A stretch of 43,660 nt of DNA, from assembly GCA_902570425.1 (NCBI GenBank), contig CACFYB010000006.1, positions 1 to 43,660 of the forward strand, in the 5' to 3' direction. Positions within the stretch are counted from its first letter, which is position 1. Each line of letters opens with the position of its first letter. Below are positions 9,439 to 18,453 of this stretch, in pieces. The position numbers were made by a program, and so were the translations under genes. This DNA is from an uncultured Pelagibacteraceae bacterium. GTDB taxonomy: Bacteria; Pseudomonadota; Alphaproteobacteria; Pelagibacterales; Pelagibacteraceae. The notes under the pieces are model-generated. The model was not told the DNA's origin, made no database searches, and saw only the letters and a list, made by a program, of their open reading frames with translations.

Positions 9439-10920
9439 TTAATTATTTGATGCAGTACTTAATAACGACAGTTGAGTAATCTTATTATCACCAAGTTCAT
9501 CAATTGGTTTTACGGGATAATCTCCAGTAAAATAATGATCAGTTAATTGTGGATAGCTCTCATTTCTACCTTCAAAACCGATGGCCTTATACATACCATT
9601 TATTGATAAAAATTTTAAAGATTTTGCTCCAATATAATTACAAATTTCATCATTTGTTTTATTAGCTGCTAACAATTCTTTTTTCGTAGGTGTATCTACA
9701 CCATAGAAATCTGGATATTTAATTTCAGGACAAGCAATTTTTACATGAACTTCTTTAGCACCTGCATCATATAACATTTTAACTATCTTATGAGAAGTAG
9801 TGCCTCTTACTAATGAGTCATCTATTAGAATTATCTTTTTATCTTTAATAGTGAATTTATTTGCATTAAGTTTTAATTTAACACCTAAACTTCTTATTTT
9901 TTGACTGGGTTCTATAAAAGTTCTACCAACATAATGATTTCTTACGAGGCCTAATTCGAAATTTTTTTTAAGATATTGAGCAAAACCCAGAGCCGCTGCA
10001 TTTCCTGAGTCTGGGACAGGAACAATCATATCTGCATCTGTATCGTTTTCTTTGGCAAGCTCAATACCTAAGTTTTTTCTATATTCATATGCTGTTTTAT
10101 CTTTTAAAATACTATCTGGCCTAGCGAAATAAATATATTCAAATACACAAGGTCTTATTTTTTTCGGAGGAAAGGGCTTAATGCTTTTAAGTTCATCTTT
10201 TTCTATAAAAACTATCTCTCCATTATCAACATCTCTTATATATTTTGCTCCAATTATATCTAATGCACATGTTTCAGATGCTAGCACGTAACTATTTTTT
10301 AATTTTCCAATCACAAGTGGTCTAATACCATAAGGATCTCTTACTCCAATTAGAGAAGTTTGAGTCAACATTACTAACGCATATCCTCCTTGTATTTGAA
10401 ATATAGCATCAATTATTTTATCAATTGTTTTGACTCTTTTCGATTTTGCAATTAATTGAACTATTGTTTCAGTATCTGAGGTAGTATAAAAAATTGCTCC
10501 TTCCTCAACTAATTTTTTTCTTAATGAAATAGAATTTGTTAAATTTCCATTATGCGCAACACCAATTCCACCTGCATTAGTGTCAGCAAAAAAAGGTTGA
10601 ATGTTTCTAAGGGTATTTTCTCCAGTGGTACTATACCTGTTATGGCCAATTGCATAATCACCTTTTAGATTATTAAGAATTTTTTCTTTATTGAAATTGT
10701 CACCAACTAATCCAAATCTTTTTTCAGAATAATATTTTTTTCCATCAAATGTTACAATTCCACACCCTTCCTGACCTCTATGTTGCAACGCGTGCAGTCC
10801 TAAGGCAGTAAGAGCAGAAGCATCCTTGGCTTTGCTTATGCCAAAAACCCCACACTCCTCTTTGAGCTTGGGGTTATAATTGCTCAATTTTTTCTTTAGA
10901 TTCTTGATATTTTTTTTCAT
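9439..10920 (-). CDS. purF: amidophosphoribosyltransferase
   Basis: Catalyses the first committed step of purine synthesis, PRPP + Gln to phosphoribosylamine. The 493-residue protein has an N-terminal Ntn-hydrolase glutaminase domain beginning at C23 (CGVFG); residues 1-22 form a propeptide that must be removed. HALQHRGQEG, GHNRYSTTG and HNGNLTN follow, then a phosphoribosyltransferase domain with the PRPP loop IILIDDSLVRGTTS. Its ATG lies inside the 3' end of cvpA (47-base overlap), recalling the cvpA-purF pairing of other bacteria. Downstream, the HD-domain gene abuts its stop. purM and purN lie elsewhere in the window (28384-29974). Confidence 0.97.
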   Translation of the reverse strand: MKKNIKNLKKKLSNYNPKLKEECGVFGISKAKDASALTALGLHALQHRGQEGCGIVTFDGKKYYSEKRFGLVGDNFNKEKILNNLKGDYAIGHNRYSTTGENTLRNIQPFFADTNAGGIGVAHNGNLTNSISLRKKLVEEGAIFYTTSDTETIVQLIAKSKRVKTIDKIIDAIFQIQGGYALVMLTQTSLIGVRDPYGIRPLVIGKLKNSYVLASETCALDIIGAKYIRDVDNGEIVFIEKDELKSIKPFPPKKIRPCVFEYIYFARPDSILKDKTAYEYRKNLGIELAKENDTDADMIVPVPDSGNAAALGFAQYLKKNFELGLVRNHYVGRTFIEPSQKIRSLGVKLKLNANKFTIKDKKIILIDDSLVRGTTSHKIVKMLYDAGAKEVHVKIACPEIKYPDFYGVDTPTKKELLAANKTNDEICNYIGAKSLKFLSINGMYKAIGFEGRNESYPQLTDHYFTGDYPVKPIDELGDNKITQLSLLSTASNN

Positions 10921-11422
10921 TAGGAAATTCTTTAAGTAAATAATTACTACCTTTTTCTAGGTATGGGAAGATCAATGATTTGTCAGAATTTAGCGGCCAT
11001 TTATCATAATTATATACAATATGTGCACCTGAAAATACACAGACGGCTATTATATATGATCTTATAAATCCAAAAAAGAATCCAAAAATTGTATCTAAAC
11101 TTCCTAATCCTGTATATCTAACTGCCTTACTAATACCTTTGCTTATAAGTAAAACTAGAAAAATTATAATAATAAATATTGATATACCAAGACTTATATC
11201 TAAAACATATTCATTATCTATAATATTTTTTACGTATGGCTTTATTTTTGGAAAGATAATTAAAGTTAGAATATAAGCCAATAGCCATTTGGCCATAGCT
11301 AAGACACTGAGAACAAAACCTTTGCTGTAACACTTAATTAAAGATAGGATTGTAATTACAATATAAATTAAATCAATTATTGATATTGAATTAAAGAATT
11401 TTATTAAACTTTCTGACATCAT
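10874..11422 (-). CDS. cvpA: CvpA family membrane protein
   Basis: Inner-membrane protein of the colicin V production (CvpA) family, 182 residues, with four hydrophobic helices (starting near residues 12, 36, 76 and 111) and the family-typical GSLDTIFGFFFGFIRS segment after helix 3. Its molecular role is unclear; in enterobacteria it precedes purF, and the same order holds here, with a 47-base overlap. The C-terminal 50 residues are hydrophilic and Lys/Glu-rich. The start has two successive ATGs; the first is used here. Confidence 0.88.
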   Translation of the reverse strand: MMSESLIKFFNSISIIDLIYIVITILSLIKCYSKGFVLSVLAMAKWLLAYILTLIIFPKIKPYVKNIIDNEYVLDISLGISIFIIIIFLVLLISKGISKAVRYTGLGSLDTIFGFFFGFIRSYIIAVCVFSGAHIVYNYDKWPLNSDKSLIFPYLEKGSNYLLKEFPNEKKYQESKEKIEQL

Positions 11423-11425
11423 TAA

Positions 11426-13810
11426 TTAATATTTAAATGGTTTAGTTAACAATATTAAGGATGGCAAAAGTGTGAGAACAGAAATCATTGCTAATAACAT
11501 TGCAATACCAGTAAAAATTCCAAAATAAATTGTTGGAATGAATTTTGATAAAATTAATATTGCAAAACCAAAAACAATCGTGATGGAGGTATTTAAAATT
11601 GCCCTACCAACAGTTGAGTGGCAAATTTTTATAGTTTCATTGTAATTTTGTATTTTACTATATTCTTCTTTAAATCTGTAAATATAATGTATGCTATTGT
11701 CTACAGCTATTCCAATAGTTATTGCAGCAATTGTAATTGTCATCATATCTAATGGAATTCCGATCAATCCAATTATTCCCAAAATGAAAAAAGCAGCTAT
11801 AAAATTTGGAACAACACCAATTAAAGATAGTTTAATATTTTTAAAAAGAATTAAGAACATAGTGAATATACCGATCATTACCAATCCTAATGTCAAAATT
11901 TGAGACTTGAATAGACTTTGAAGCAAATTATTAAATAAAATCAAAACTCCAGCAAGTTTAAAGTTTTCTTCATTTAATCCTATTTTATTTTTAAGATCGA
12001 ATCTAATCTTATTTATTAAATCGTTCCTTCTAAGATTTTCTTGTGAATCTATTATTCTTAGGCTTATCCTCGCCTCATTGTCTTTAATCGAAATGTAAGG
12101 ATCTATTATATCTTTTTTTATAGTGTTGGGTATTTTAGAATACAAAACTCCCATTTCTAAAGTCCCTAAGGGTTTATTATTATTTAATAAAGTTGCAACG
12201 TCTATAATTGATGAGAAAGACAAAACTTTTCCAATTTGAGGGAGGCTATCTAAATAATTATGGACGAGAGAAATTTTATCTATTTTATCTTTAGTGAACC
12301 AATATTTTTCCTCATTTTCTCTACTATTATCATCATCCCAATCTTCAAATTCATCCCCATCTTCGTTTTCTTTTTTTTTTGGAAATTTTAGAATTACTTC
12401 TAATGGTGTAGTTCCTCCTAGTTTTTCATCAATTAATTTCATCCCTTTATAAATTTCAGTATTTTTACTAAAATAATTAATAAAGCTGTTTTCTACTTGA
12501 AGTCTACTAATTCCAATTATACTCAAAATTATTATTACGAATGTTATAAAAAAGATTGTTTTATGATTTTTTTGTGAAACAGAGGAAAAAAAAGATGTTA
12601 TTTTTGAGCTTTTATATTCATCGAGAAAAATATTTTTTTTTGGTACAAAATTTATAAGAGCTGGTAGTAATGTAAAAGTAATAATAAATGAGGTTATTAA
12701 ACCCATTGTCATCATCCATCCAAAATCAATAATCGGTTTTATTTCACTAAAAATTAAAGACAAGAAAGCTATAATTGTAGTTAAGGCCGTATATAAAATT
12801 GGCCAAAACATTTTTTCTGTAGTTAAGATAATTAAATCTAAGATATTTTTGTTAGGAAAATTATCTCTGAGCTGTAAAAAACGAGTGCTCATATGTATAT
12901 TCATTGCCATTGTGAGAATTAACATTAAAGCAATAAAATTAGATGAAATAACAGTAACTTTCCAACCTATTAACCCAAGAAGACCAATCATGATTGTTAC
13001 AGAAAAAAAACAACTGCTTATTGGTACTAAAATCCAAATTAATTTTCTAAAAACAAACCAAAGAGTTGCAATAATGAATAACAAAACACCTAAGCCGAAA
13101 ACAATTATATCACTTTTTATAAATGACATCATGTCATCGGCAATCATAGGTATACCACCCAAATGTATTTTACCAATATTTTCATAACTTTTTATTACAT
13201 CTCTAATTTCAACAATATTTTGATGATTTTTTTTCTTTAATTGATCTCTGTAATTTTGAATTTCTGTTTTTGAGTTATTCTTGATATCTTTTAGTAAAAG
13301 ATCTTTTTTTATATAAACTATAATTCCACTAGTTTTACCATCTTCACTTATAACAAAGTTTCTAAATACTGGACTGCTTATTATTTCTTTAAATCCTCTA
13401 TTTTTGTCTACATCCTCATCTTTGAGAGTTTTAAAATTTTCTAGTCTTTCCTGTAATGGTGCCTCAGAATTATTTAGTAGCGGGACATCTAATAATGTCA
13501 CAACACTATGGACCCAATCTAAGCTTTGAATTTTGTATTTTAGACTTAAAAGATTGTTAATTGAACTTTCAGAGATCATTTCATCTTTAGGCGTATAGGT
13601 TAAAATAAGAAATTCTTTTGAACCATATCTCTCAGATACTTCCTGAAAATATTTTAGATCCGGATCACCCTCTATCAAAAGAGTGTCAGAAGAAGCATCT
13701 AATCTAAAATCTTTTGAATTATATCCAAAAATAAATAGGGCAATAAATAATGTAATGAGAACTGATTTTGGATTTTTTAAAATAAAATTTTGATAAAATT
13801 GGGTAATCAT
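11426..13810 (-). CDS. RND superfamily (MMPL/HpnN-like) exporter
   Basis: A 794-residue membrane transporter with the RND layout: one N-terminal helix, a large periplasmic loop, five to six helices (about 230-390), a second periplasmic loop, and a final helix block with the GIAVDNSIHYIYRF motif. Relatives include MMPL lipid exporters and hopanoid transporter HpnN, so a lipid or hydrophobic cargo is plausible but not shown. An acidic stretch (EFEDWDDDNSRENEE) near residues 475-500 in the second loop is unusual. No membrane-fusion protein gene adjoins it. It lies 3 bp upstream of cvpA and 22 bp after dnaB, within the same minus-strand run. Confidence 0.85.
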   Translation of the reverse strand: MITQFYQNFILKNPKSVLITLFIALFIFGYNSKDFRLDASSDTLLIEGDPDLKYFQEVSERYGSKEFLILTYTPKDEMISESSINNLLSLKYKIQSLDWVHSVVTLLDVPLLNNSEAPLQERLENFKTLKDEDVDKNRGFKEIISSPVFRNFVISEDGKTSGIIVYIKKDLLLKDIKNNSKTEIQNYRDQLKKKNHQNIVEIRDVIKSYENIGKIHLGGIPMIADDMMSFIKSDIIVFGLGVLLFIIATLWFVFRKLIWILVPISSCFFSVTIMIGLLGLIGWKVTVISSNFIALMLILTMAMNIHMSTRFLQLRDNFPNKNILDLIILTTEKMFWPILYTALTTIIAFLSLIFSEIKPIIDFGWMMTMGLITSFIITFTLLPALINFVPKKNIFLDEYKSSKITSFFSSVSQKNHKTIFFITFVIIILSIIGISRLQVENSFINYFSKNTEIYKGMKLIDEKLGGTTPLEVILKFPKKKENEDGDEFEDWDDDNSRENEEKYWFTKDKIDKISLVHNYLDSLPQIGKVLSFSSIIDVATLLNNNKPLGTLEMGVLYSKIPNTIKKDIIDPYISIKDNEARISLRIIDSQENLRRNDLINKIRFDLKNKIGLNEENFKLAGVLILFNNLLQSLFKSQILTLGLVMIGIFTMFLILFKNIKLSLIGVVPNFIAAFFILGIIGLIGIPLDMMTITIAAITIGIAVDNSIHYIYRFKEEYSKIQNYNETIKICHSTVGRAILNTSITIVFGFAILILSKFIPTIYFGIFTGIAMLLAMISVLTLLPSLILLTKPFKY

Positions 13811-13832
13811 TTAACTTCATTTATATGAGAAT

Positions 13833-15251
13833 TTAGCTATTTTGAGTATCTTTAAATTTAGTAAACATTGCCTCAAACTCAAGCATTACATTGCCAGTAG
13901 GTCCATGCCTTTGTTTACCAATAATTATTTCCGCTAAATTTGAAACTTCATTCATTTTTGCCTGCCATTCAGCATGTTCCACAGTTGCAGGTCTTGGTTC
14001 TTTTCTCTCTAAATAATAAGCTTCTCTGTAAACAAACATCACAACATCGGCATCTTGCTCAATTGAACCTGACTCTCTTAAATCAGATAACTGAGGTTTT
14101 TTATCATCTCTTTGTTCGACGGCCCTAGATAATTGTGAAAGTGCAATAACAGGTACAGATAATTCTTTTGCTATTGCTTTTAATCCCTGAGTTATCTCTG
14201 AAATCTCTTGGACTCTCCCATCTTTATTATTCAAAGTCCCTCTCATTAATTGAATATAATCAACAACTAACATATCAAGACCGAATAACCTTTTAATTCT
14301 TCTTGCTCTATTACTCATTGCTGCAATACTAATAGCTGGTGTTTCATCAATATAAAGTGGGAGTTCAGCTATATTCTTTGAAGTTTCAATAAATTTATCA
14401 AATTGTTCGTCTGAAATTCTTCCACGTCTTATGTCATTAGACTTAATTCTTGATTGTTCAGCTAATATTCTAGTTGATAATTGTTCAGACGACATTTCTA
14501 ATGAAAAAAAAGCGATAGAAGATTTTTTTCCGCTGTCTTGTAATTTTTTTGCAGCATTGAACGCAATATTTGTCGCTAATGCTGTTTTACCCATTGAGGG
14601 TCTACCAGCTATTATAATTAAATCTGATTGATGAAGACCGCCAAGTCTATCATCCAAATCTCTAAGTCCAGTTGGAACACCAACTATACCTTCTTCATTT
14701 TTATATGCCGCGGAAGCCATCTCTATAGTTTGTTTCATTGCATCATCAAATTTAATTAAAGATGAATTAAAAGTTCCTTTTTCAGCTAAATCAAATAAAA
14801 GTCTCTCTGAGTTTTCAATTATGTTTTGACCATTGGTATTTAAATCATTTAGTTTTGCTGTATCAATTGTTTGCTCAGATATTTTTATTAGTTCTCTTCT
14901 AACAAACATATCGTAAATTATTTTAGAATACTCTATGGCCTGTCTTGATGAAGTTGAAAATTTAGTTACTTTGACTAAGTACTCTGGAATATTAATGTCA
15001 TCTTTTTCATCTAAAAAATAATTTTTTAAAGTAATTGGATTAGCTAGCATTCCCTTATAGATTAAATTTTCAATAGAATTAAATATTTTTTGGTGCATTG
15101 GATCATAAAAGTTATTACTTGAAATAATTGTATTAATTTCATCAAATATTTCATTAGTTACTAAAATAGATCCTATTACTGCTTGTTCAGCCTCAATGTT
15201 ATTTGGAAGTTCTTTAAATTTATCTTGAACAATACTTAAGTTATTTTCCAT
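13833..15251 (-). CDS. dnaB: replicative DNA helicase
   Basis: Hexameric 5'-3' helicase at the replication fork. The 472-residue protein has an N-terminal primase-interacting domain (NIEAEQAVIGSIL) and a RecA-like C-terminal domain with Walker A GRPSMGKT at 216-223, Walker B MLVVDYIQLM, and the RESGSIEQDADVV segment followed by KQRHGPTG. Length is normal and no intein interrupts it. It follows rpsF-rpsR-rplI, the common alphaproteobacterial order, after a 69-bp gap in which I see no convincing promoter. Confidence 0.98.
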   Translation of the reverse strand: MENNLSIVQDKFKELPNNIEAEQAVIGSILVTNEIFDEINTIISSNNFYDPMHQKIFNSIENLIYKGMLANPITLKNYFLDEKDDINIPEYLVKVTKFSTSSRQAIEYSKIIYDMFVRRELIKISEQTIDTAKLNDLNTNGQNIIENSERLLFDLAEKGTFNSSLIKFDDAMKQTIEMASAAYKNEEGIVGVPTGLRDLDDRLGGLHQSDLIIIAGRPSMGKTALATNIAFNAAKKLQDSGKKSSIAFFSLEMSSEQLSTRILAEQSRIKSNDIRRGRISDEQFDKFIETSKNIAELPLYIDETPAISIAAMSNRARRIKRLFGLDMLVVDYIQLMRGTLNNKDGRVQEISEITQGLKAIAKELSVPVIALSQLSRAVEQRDDKKPQLSDLRESGSIEQDADVVMFVYREAYYLERKEPRPATVEHAEWQAKMNEVSNLAEIIIGKQRHGPTGNVMLEFEAMFTKFKDTQNS

Positions 15252-15320
15252 TTAAAATTAAAATACACAAAAAATTAATATTGCATATTCAAAAAAAACT
15301 TTGGGGAAAAAATTGTATAA

Positions 15321-15779
15321 TTACTGGATTGTCTCTGAATTTTCAACATTTATTATAATTTCAGCATCAACTTCTGAGTGTAAAAAAATTTTTACCTTAA
15401 ATTTTCCTATAGATTTTATTTCTTTTATTGGCTGTATCATTGAAGGTTTAATGTCTAAGTTATCTAAAGATTTTATTAATTTTGCTATTTCAGTAGGTTT
15501 TACCGAACCATATAATTCATTATTTTCAGTTGAAAGTTTTTTTGTAATATATTGCTTTTTATTTATTTGCTCGAATATTTTCTTAGCTTCCTGTTTTTTA
15601 TCATTGTCTTTTTTAGCAAGCTCATTTTTAATTTTTTGAACTTGATTAATATTTTCTTTAGATGCGTACAAAGCTTTTTTATTTGAAATTAAATAATTTC
15701 TGGCAAATCCTCTTTTCACATCTATAATTTCACCAATTGAACCAATTTTTTTTATATTTTCTAGTAATATTACTTTCAT
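15321..15779 (-). CDS. rplI: 50S ribosomal protein L9
   Basis: Ribosomal protein of the large subunit. The N-terminal domain begins MKVILLENIKKIG and includes the RNA-binding KRGFARNYLI signature (residues 22-31). It is followed by a long charged helix and a C-terminal domain of about 75 residues, 152 residues in all. The gene lies 1 bp after rpsR in the rpsF-rpsR-rplI operon. Confidence 0.97.
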   Translation of the reverse strand: MKVILLENIKKIGSIGEIIDVKRGFARNYLISNKKALYASKENINQVQKIKNELAKKDNDKKQEAKKIFEQINKKQYITKKLSTENNELYGSVKPTEIAKLIKSLDNLDIKPSMIQPIKEIKSIGKFKVKIFLHSEVDAEIIINVENSETIQ

Positions 15780-15780
15780 A

Positions 15781-16053
15781 TTAGATTAATGCTAAATTTC
15801 TTGCTCTTTTAATTGATAAAGATAACTCTCTTTGTTTTTTTTGACTTATATTTGTAATTCTGGAAGGTAATATTTTACCATTCTCGGAGACATATTTTTT
15901 TAAAAGTTTAATGTTTTTATAATCTATTATAGGAGCACCTTTAATTGAAAGTGGGCAACTTTTTTTAAATTTATATTTATTAGGTTGAAAAATGCTTAGT
16001 TTTGCAAAGTTACTTTGTTTATTTTTTTTATTTCCACTTTGTTTTTTAGGCAT
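15781..16053 (-). CDS. rpsR: 30S ribosomal protein S18
   Basis: Small-subunit protein that binds as a pair with S6. The 90-residue sequence has the family core [29 protein letters not shown] followed by [26 protein letters not shown], written here in two parts. The N-terminal 25 residues are rich in Lys, Gln and Asn. It starts 2 bp after the rpsF stop and ends 1 bp before rplI. Confidence 0.97.
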   Translation of the reverse strand: MPKKQSGNKKNKQSNFAKLSIFQPNKYKFKKSCPLSIKGAPIIDYKNIKLLKKYVSENGKILPSRITNISQKKQRELSLSIKRARNLALI

Positions 16054-16055
16054 AA

Positions 16056-16409
16056 TTAATTTTTAAGTTTCTCTTTTTTCTCATTATCATCTTTTTTTGT
16101 GAAATAATTTGTTTTTAGATCAAATTCTTTTACTTTTATAGTCAGGTATCTCAATAATTTTTTATCTATTGCTTCATTTTTTTCGAGCTCATCAATTACT
16201 TTTCCACTACCTTTAATTTTGAAATGAATATAGCTACCTTTTTTATTTTTTTTAATTAAATATGATAAATTTAACAATCCCCAATTCTCTGTTTTAACTA
16301 CTTCACCATCATTTTTTTCAATTATTTTAGAGTATTTTTCTGTAAGTAACTTTATTTCACTTGGGGATGTATCTTGTCTGGCAATTATCGTGTGTTCGTA
16401 TAAATTCAT
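16056..16409 (-). CDS. rpsF: 30S ribosomal protein S6
   Basis: Small-subunit protein that dimerises with S18 on 16S rRNA. The sequence begins [19 protein letters not shown] and carries the family segments [18 protein letters not shown] and YIHFKIKG; it has 117 residues and a Lys-rich tail. It heads a long minus-strand run and is divergent from fabD across 87 bp. The leader is too short to hold the S6:S18-binding RNA element known from other rpsF leaders if the TATAAT at 16442-16447 is used. Confidence 0.96.
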   Translation of the reverse strand: MNLYEHTIIARQDTSPSEIKLLTEKYSKIIEKNDGEVVKTENWGLLNLSYLIKKNKKGSYIHFKIKGSGKVIDELEKNEAIDKKLLRYLTIKVKEFDLKTNYFTKKDDNEKKEKLKN

Positions 16410-16496
16410 TATAGTTATTTAATAAAAAATGAGGATATACTATTATAATTATTTAATTACAATAGTTAAATGGACAAAAAAAATAGGTCTTTTTAG
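16410..16496. promoter_or_regulatory. divergent rpsF/fabD promoter region
   Basis: An 87-bp gap between divergent genes. It contains ATTATAAT at 16442-16449, which reads as TATAAT on both strands and could serve as -10 for either direction. I see no good -35 at 17 bp on either side (TTTAAC on the minus strand is the best for rpsF), so promoter identity is tentative. Confidence 0.35.
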
Positions 16497-17423
16497 ATGT
16501 TTTCAGTAATTTTTCCAGGTCAAGGATCTCAAATAGTTGGGATGGGAAAAGAGTTTTTTGACAAATTTGATTTAGTAAAAGATTTATTTAAAGAGGCTGA
16601 TGCTGTTTTAAATTTCTCATTATCAAAAGTTATTCTAGATGGTCCAAAAAATGACCTAGATCTAACAATCAATACTCAACCTGCAATATTTTTAATAAGT
16701 TACTCTATATTTAATGTAGTAACAAAAGAATTTAAAATAGATTTAAATAAAGCAAAATATTTTGCTGGACATTCTTTAGGTGAATATTCAGCATTATCCT
16801 CTGCGGGATATCTTAATTTTTCAGACACTTTAAAACTTTTAAGGGCAAGAGGTGATGCAATGCAAAATGCAGTTCCTAAAGGCGAAGGTGGCATGTTAGC
16901 AGTTCTAGGTTCAAATATAACTCAAATAGAAAAAATTTTAGAAGAAAATAAAAATGATTTTATAGTTCAGATAGCAAATGATAACTCAGATGGACAAATT
17001 GTTTTAAGTGGAAAAAATAATGATCTAGATAAATTGATTAGTATTTTAAAATCAAATAGTATTAAGAATATAAAACTACCAGTCAGCGCACCTTTTCATT
17101 GTGGATTAATGAGCTCAGCTACAGAAATTATGAAGAAAGAGTTCGAAAAAGTAAGTCTGATAAATGGTAGTAACATATTGATTTCAAATGTGACTGCTGA
17201 TGAAATTTCAGATAAAGATAAATTAAAGGAATTACTTATAGATCAAATTGAAAATAAAGTAAGATGGAGAGAAAGTGTTAATAAAATGGTAAATGAAGGT
17301 GTAAATCATTTTATAGAAGTAGGACCTGGTAAAGTATTATCAGGATTAGTTAAGAGAATTAATAGAAATGTAAAAATAAGTACAATAAATCAAGAGAGTG
17401 ATATAAAAGATTTGAAAATATGA
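16497..17423 (+). CDS. fabD: malonyl-CoA:ACP transacylase
   Basis: Loads malonate onto acyl carrier protein for fatty acid elongation. The 308-residue protein shows the oxyanion segment PGQGSQ at 8-13, the nucleophile elbow GHSLGE with S93, and catalytic H201 in APFHCG; GPGKVLSGLVKR lies near the C-terminus. Its stop overlaps the fabG start (ATGA at 17420-17423). It heads a fabD-fabG-acpP cluster, so its role in type II fatty acid synthesis is secure. Confidence 0.97.
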   Translation: MFSVIFPGQGSQIVGMGKEFFDKFDLVKDLFKEADAVLNFSLSKVILDGPKNDLDLTINTQPAIFLISYSIFNVVTKEFKIDLNKAKYFAGHSLGEYSALSSAGYLNFSDTLKLLRARGDAMQNAVPKGEGGMLAVLGSNITQIEKILEENKNDFIVQIANDNSDGQIVLSGKNNDLDKLISILKSNSIKNIKLPVSAPFHCGLMSSATEIMKKEFEKVSLINGSNILISNVTADEISDKDKLKELLIDQIENKVRWRESVNKMVNEGVNHFIEVGPGKVLSGLVKRINRNVKISTINQESDIKDLKI

Positions 17424-18157
17424 ATAATCTTAAAAATAAAAATATGATAATTACTGGAGCATCAGGTGGAATTGGAAATTCAATCGTTAAAAAGCTTGAT
17501 GAAAATGGTGTTAATATTTTAGCATCAGGAACAAGAATAGAAAAATTACAAGGTTTAAAAACAAAATTTAAAAATATAAAAATTTTAAAATTTGATATTT
17601 CGCAAACTGAAAAAATTGAGAAATTTATAGAGGATGCATCAAATGAACTTGGTGGAAACTTAGATTGTATAGTTAATAACGCTGGTATCACTCAAGATAA
17701 TTTGGCTATAAGAATGAGCATAGAAGAATGGAAAAAAGTTATAGATATAAATTTAACATCTACTTTTTTATTAAGTAAGTTTGCAATAAAGAAAATGCTT
17801 AAAAATAAATCAGGGAAAATAATTAACATCACTTCTGTAGTCGGGCACACTGGTAATTTGGGGCAAGCTAACTATACTGCGGCTAAAGCTGGTATTGTTG
17901 CGATGTCTAAAAGTTTAGCAATTGAATATGCAAAAAAGAATATTAATATTAATTGTATATCTCCTGGTTTTATCAGGTCTCCAATGACAGATAAAATAGA
18001 TCAAAAATACAAAGAAATTATTACTTCTAAAATTCCATCAGGTAGATTAGGGGAACCAGAAGATATCGCAAATGCTGTTCTTTTTCTATCTTCTAGTCAG
18101 TCTGATTACATTAATGGAGAAACATTGCATGTTAATGGGGGCATGTATATGGCTTGA
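17420..18157 (+). CDS. fabG: 3-oxoacyl-ACP reductase
   Basis: NADPH-dependent short-chain dehydrogenase that reduces 3-ketoacyl-ACP. The 245-residue protein has the Rossmann motif TGASGGIG at 12-19, NNAG near residue 89, catalytic S139, and YxxxK with Y152/K156. The C-terminal GETLHVNGGMYMA is the typical FabG ending. It overlaps fabD by four bases. A TTGACA hexamer spans its own stop codon and probably starts acpP transcription. Confidence 0.97.
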   Translation: MNNLKNKNMIITGASGGIGNSIVKKLDENGVNILASGTRIEKLQGLKTKFKNIKILKFDISQTEKIEKFIEDASNELGGNLDCIVNNAGITQDNLAIRMSIEEWKKVIDINLTSTFLLSKFAIKKMLKNKSGKIINITSVVGHTGNLGQANYTAAKAGIVAMSKSLAIEYAKKNININCISPGFIRSPMTDKIDQKYKEIITSKIPSGRLGEPEDIANAVLFLSSSQSDYINGETLHVNGGMYMA

Positions 18158-18181
18158 CAAAATAGGTTTTTGAACTATTAA
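18154..18181 (+). promoter_or_regulatory. candidate acpP promoter
   Basis: A perfect TTGACA (18154-18159) overlaps the fabG stop codon and is followed after 16 bp by TATTAA (18176-18181). Transcription would begin about 18 bases before the acpP ATG. An extra promoter here fits the need for far more ACP than FabD or FabG. The -10 matches consensus in four of six positions. Confidence 0.5.
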
Positions 18182-18205
18182 GAATTTAAAACAAAAAGGA
18201 TCAAT

Positions 18206-18445
18206 ATGTCAGAAGATGTTTCAAACAAAGTTAAAAAAATAGTTGCAGATCACTTGGGTATAGACGAAGCAAAGGTAACAGAGGATTCAAGTTTTATTGA
18301 TGATTTAGGAGCAGATAGTTTAGACACTGTAGAATTGGTTATGGCTTTTGAAGAAGAGTTCGGCTCTGAAATTTCTGATAGTGAAGCAGAGAAAATCTTA
18401 ACAGTCGGTGATGCTGTGAAGTTTATTGAAGGGAAAGCTAATTAA
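18206..18445 (+). CDS. acpP: acyl carrier protein
   Basis: Small acidic carrier of growing fatty acids and of acyl groups for lipid A. The 79-residue protein has the phosphopantetheine site GADSLD with S38. AAAAGGA, six bases before the ATG, is one of the best ribosome sites in the window. Upstream fabD and fabG are as expected, but the next gene, only 8 bp downstream, is gmk rather than fabF. Confidence 0.98.
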   Translation: MSEDVSNKVKKIVADHLGIDEAKVTEDSSFIDDLGADSLDTVELVMAFEEEFGSEISDSEAEKILTVGDAVKFIEGKAN

Positions 18446-18453
18446 TTTTTTTA

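Noticed and set aside
12849-13187. A 112-codon plus-strand frame opposite the RND exporter gene
   Set aside because: It is antisense to a clear conserved membrane protein, and its hydrophobic pattern mirrors that gene; no ribosome site.
15252-15320. A separate dnaB promoter or terminator after rplI
   Set aside because: No -35/-10 pair with acceptable spacing and no stable hairpin; left as plain spacer.
16410-16440. S6:S18-binding autoregulatory leader before rpsF
   Set aside because: The leader would be only some 25 bases if the TATAAT is used and shows no matching hairpin.
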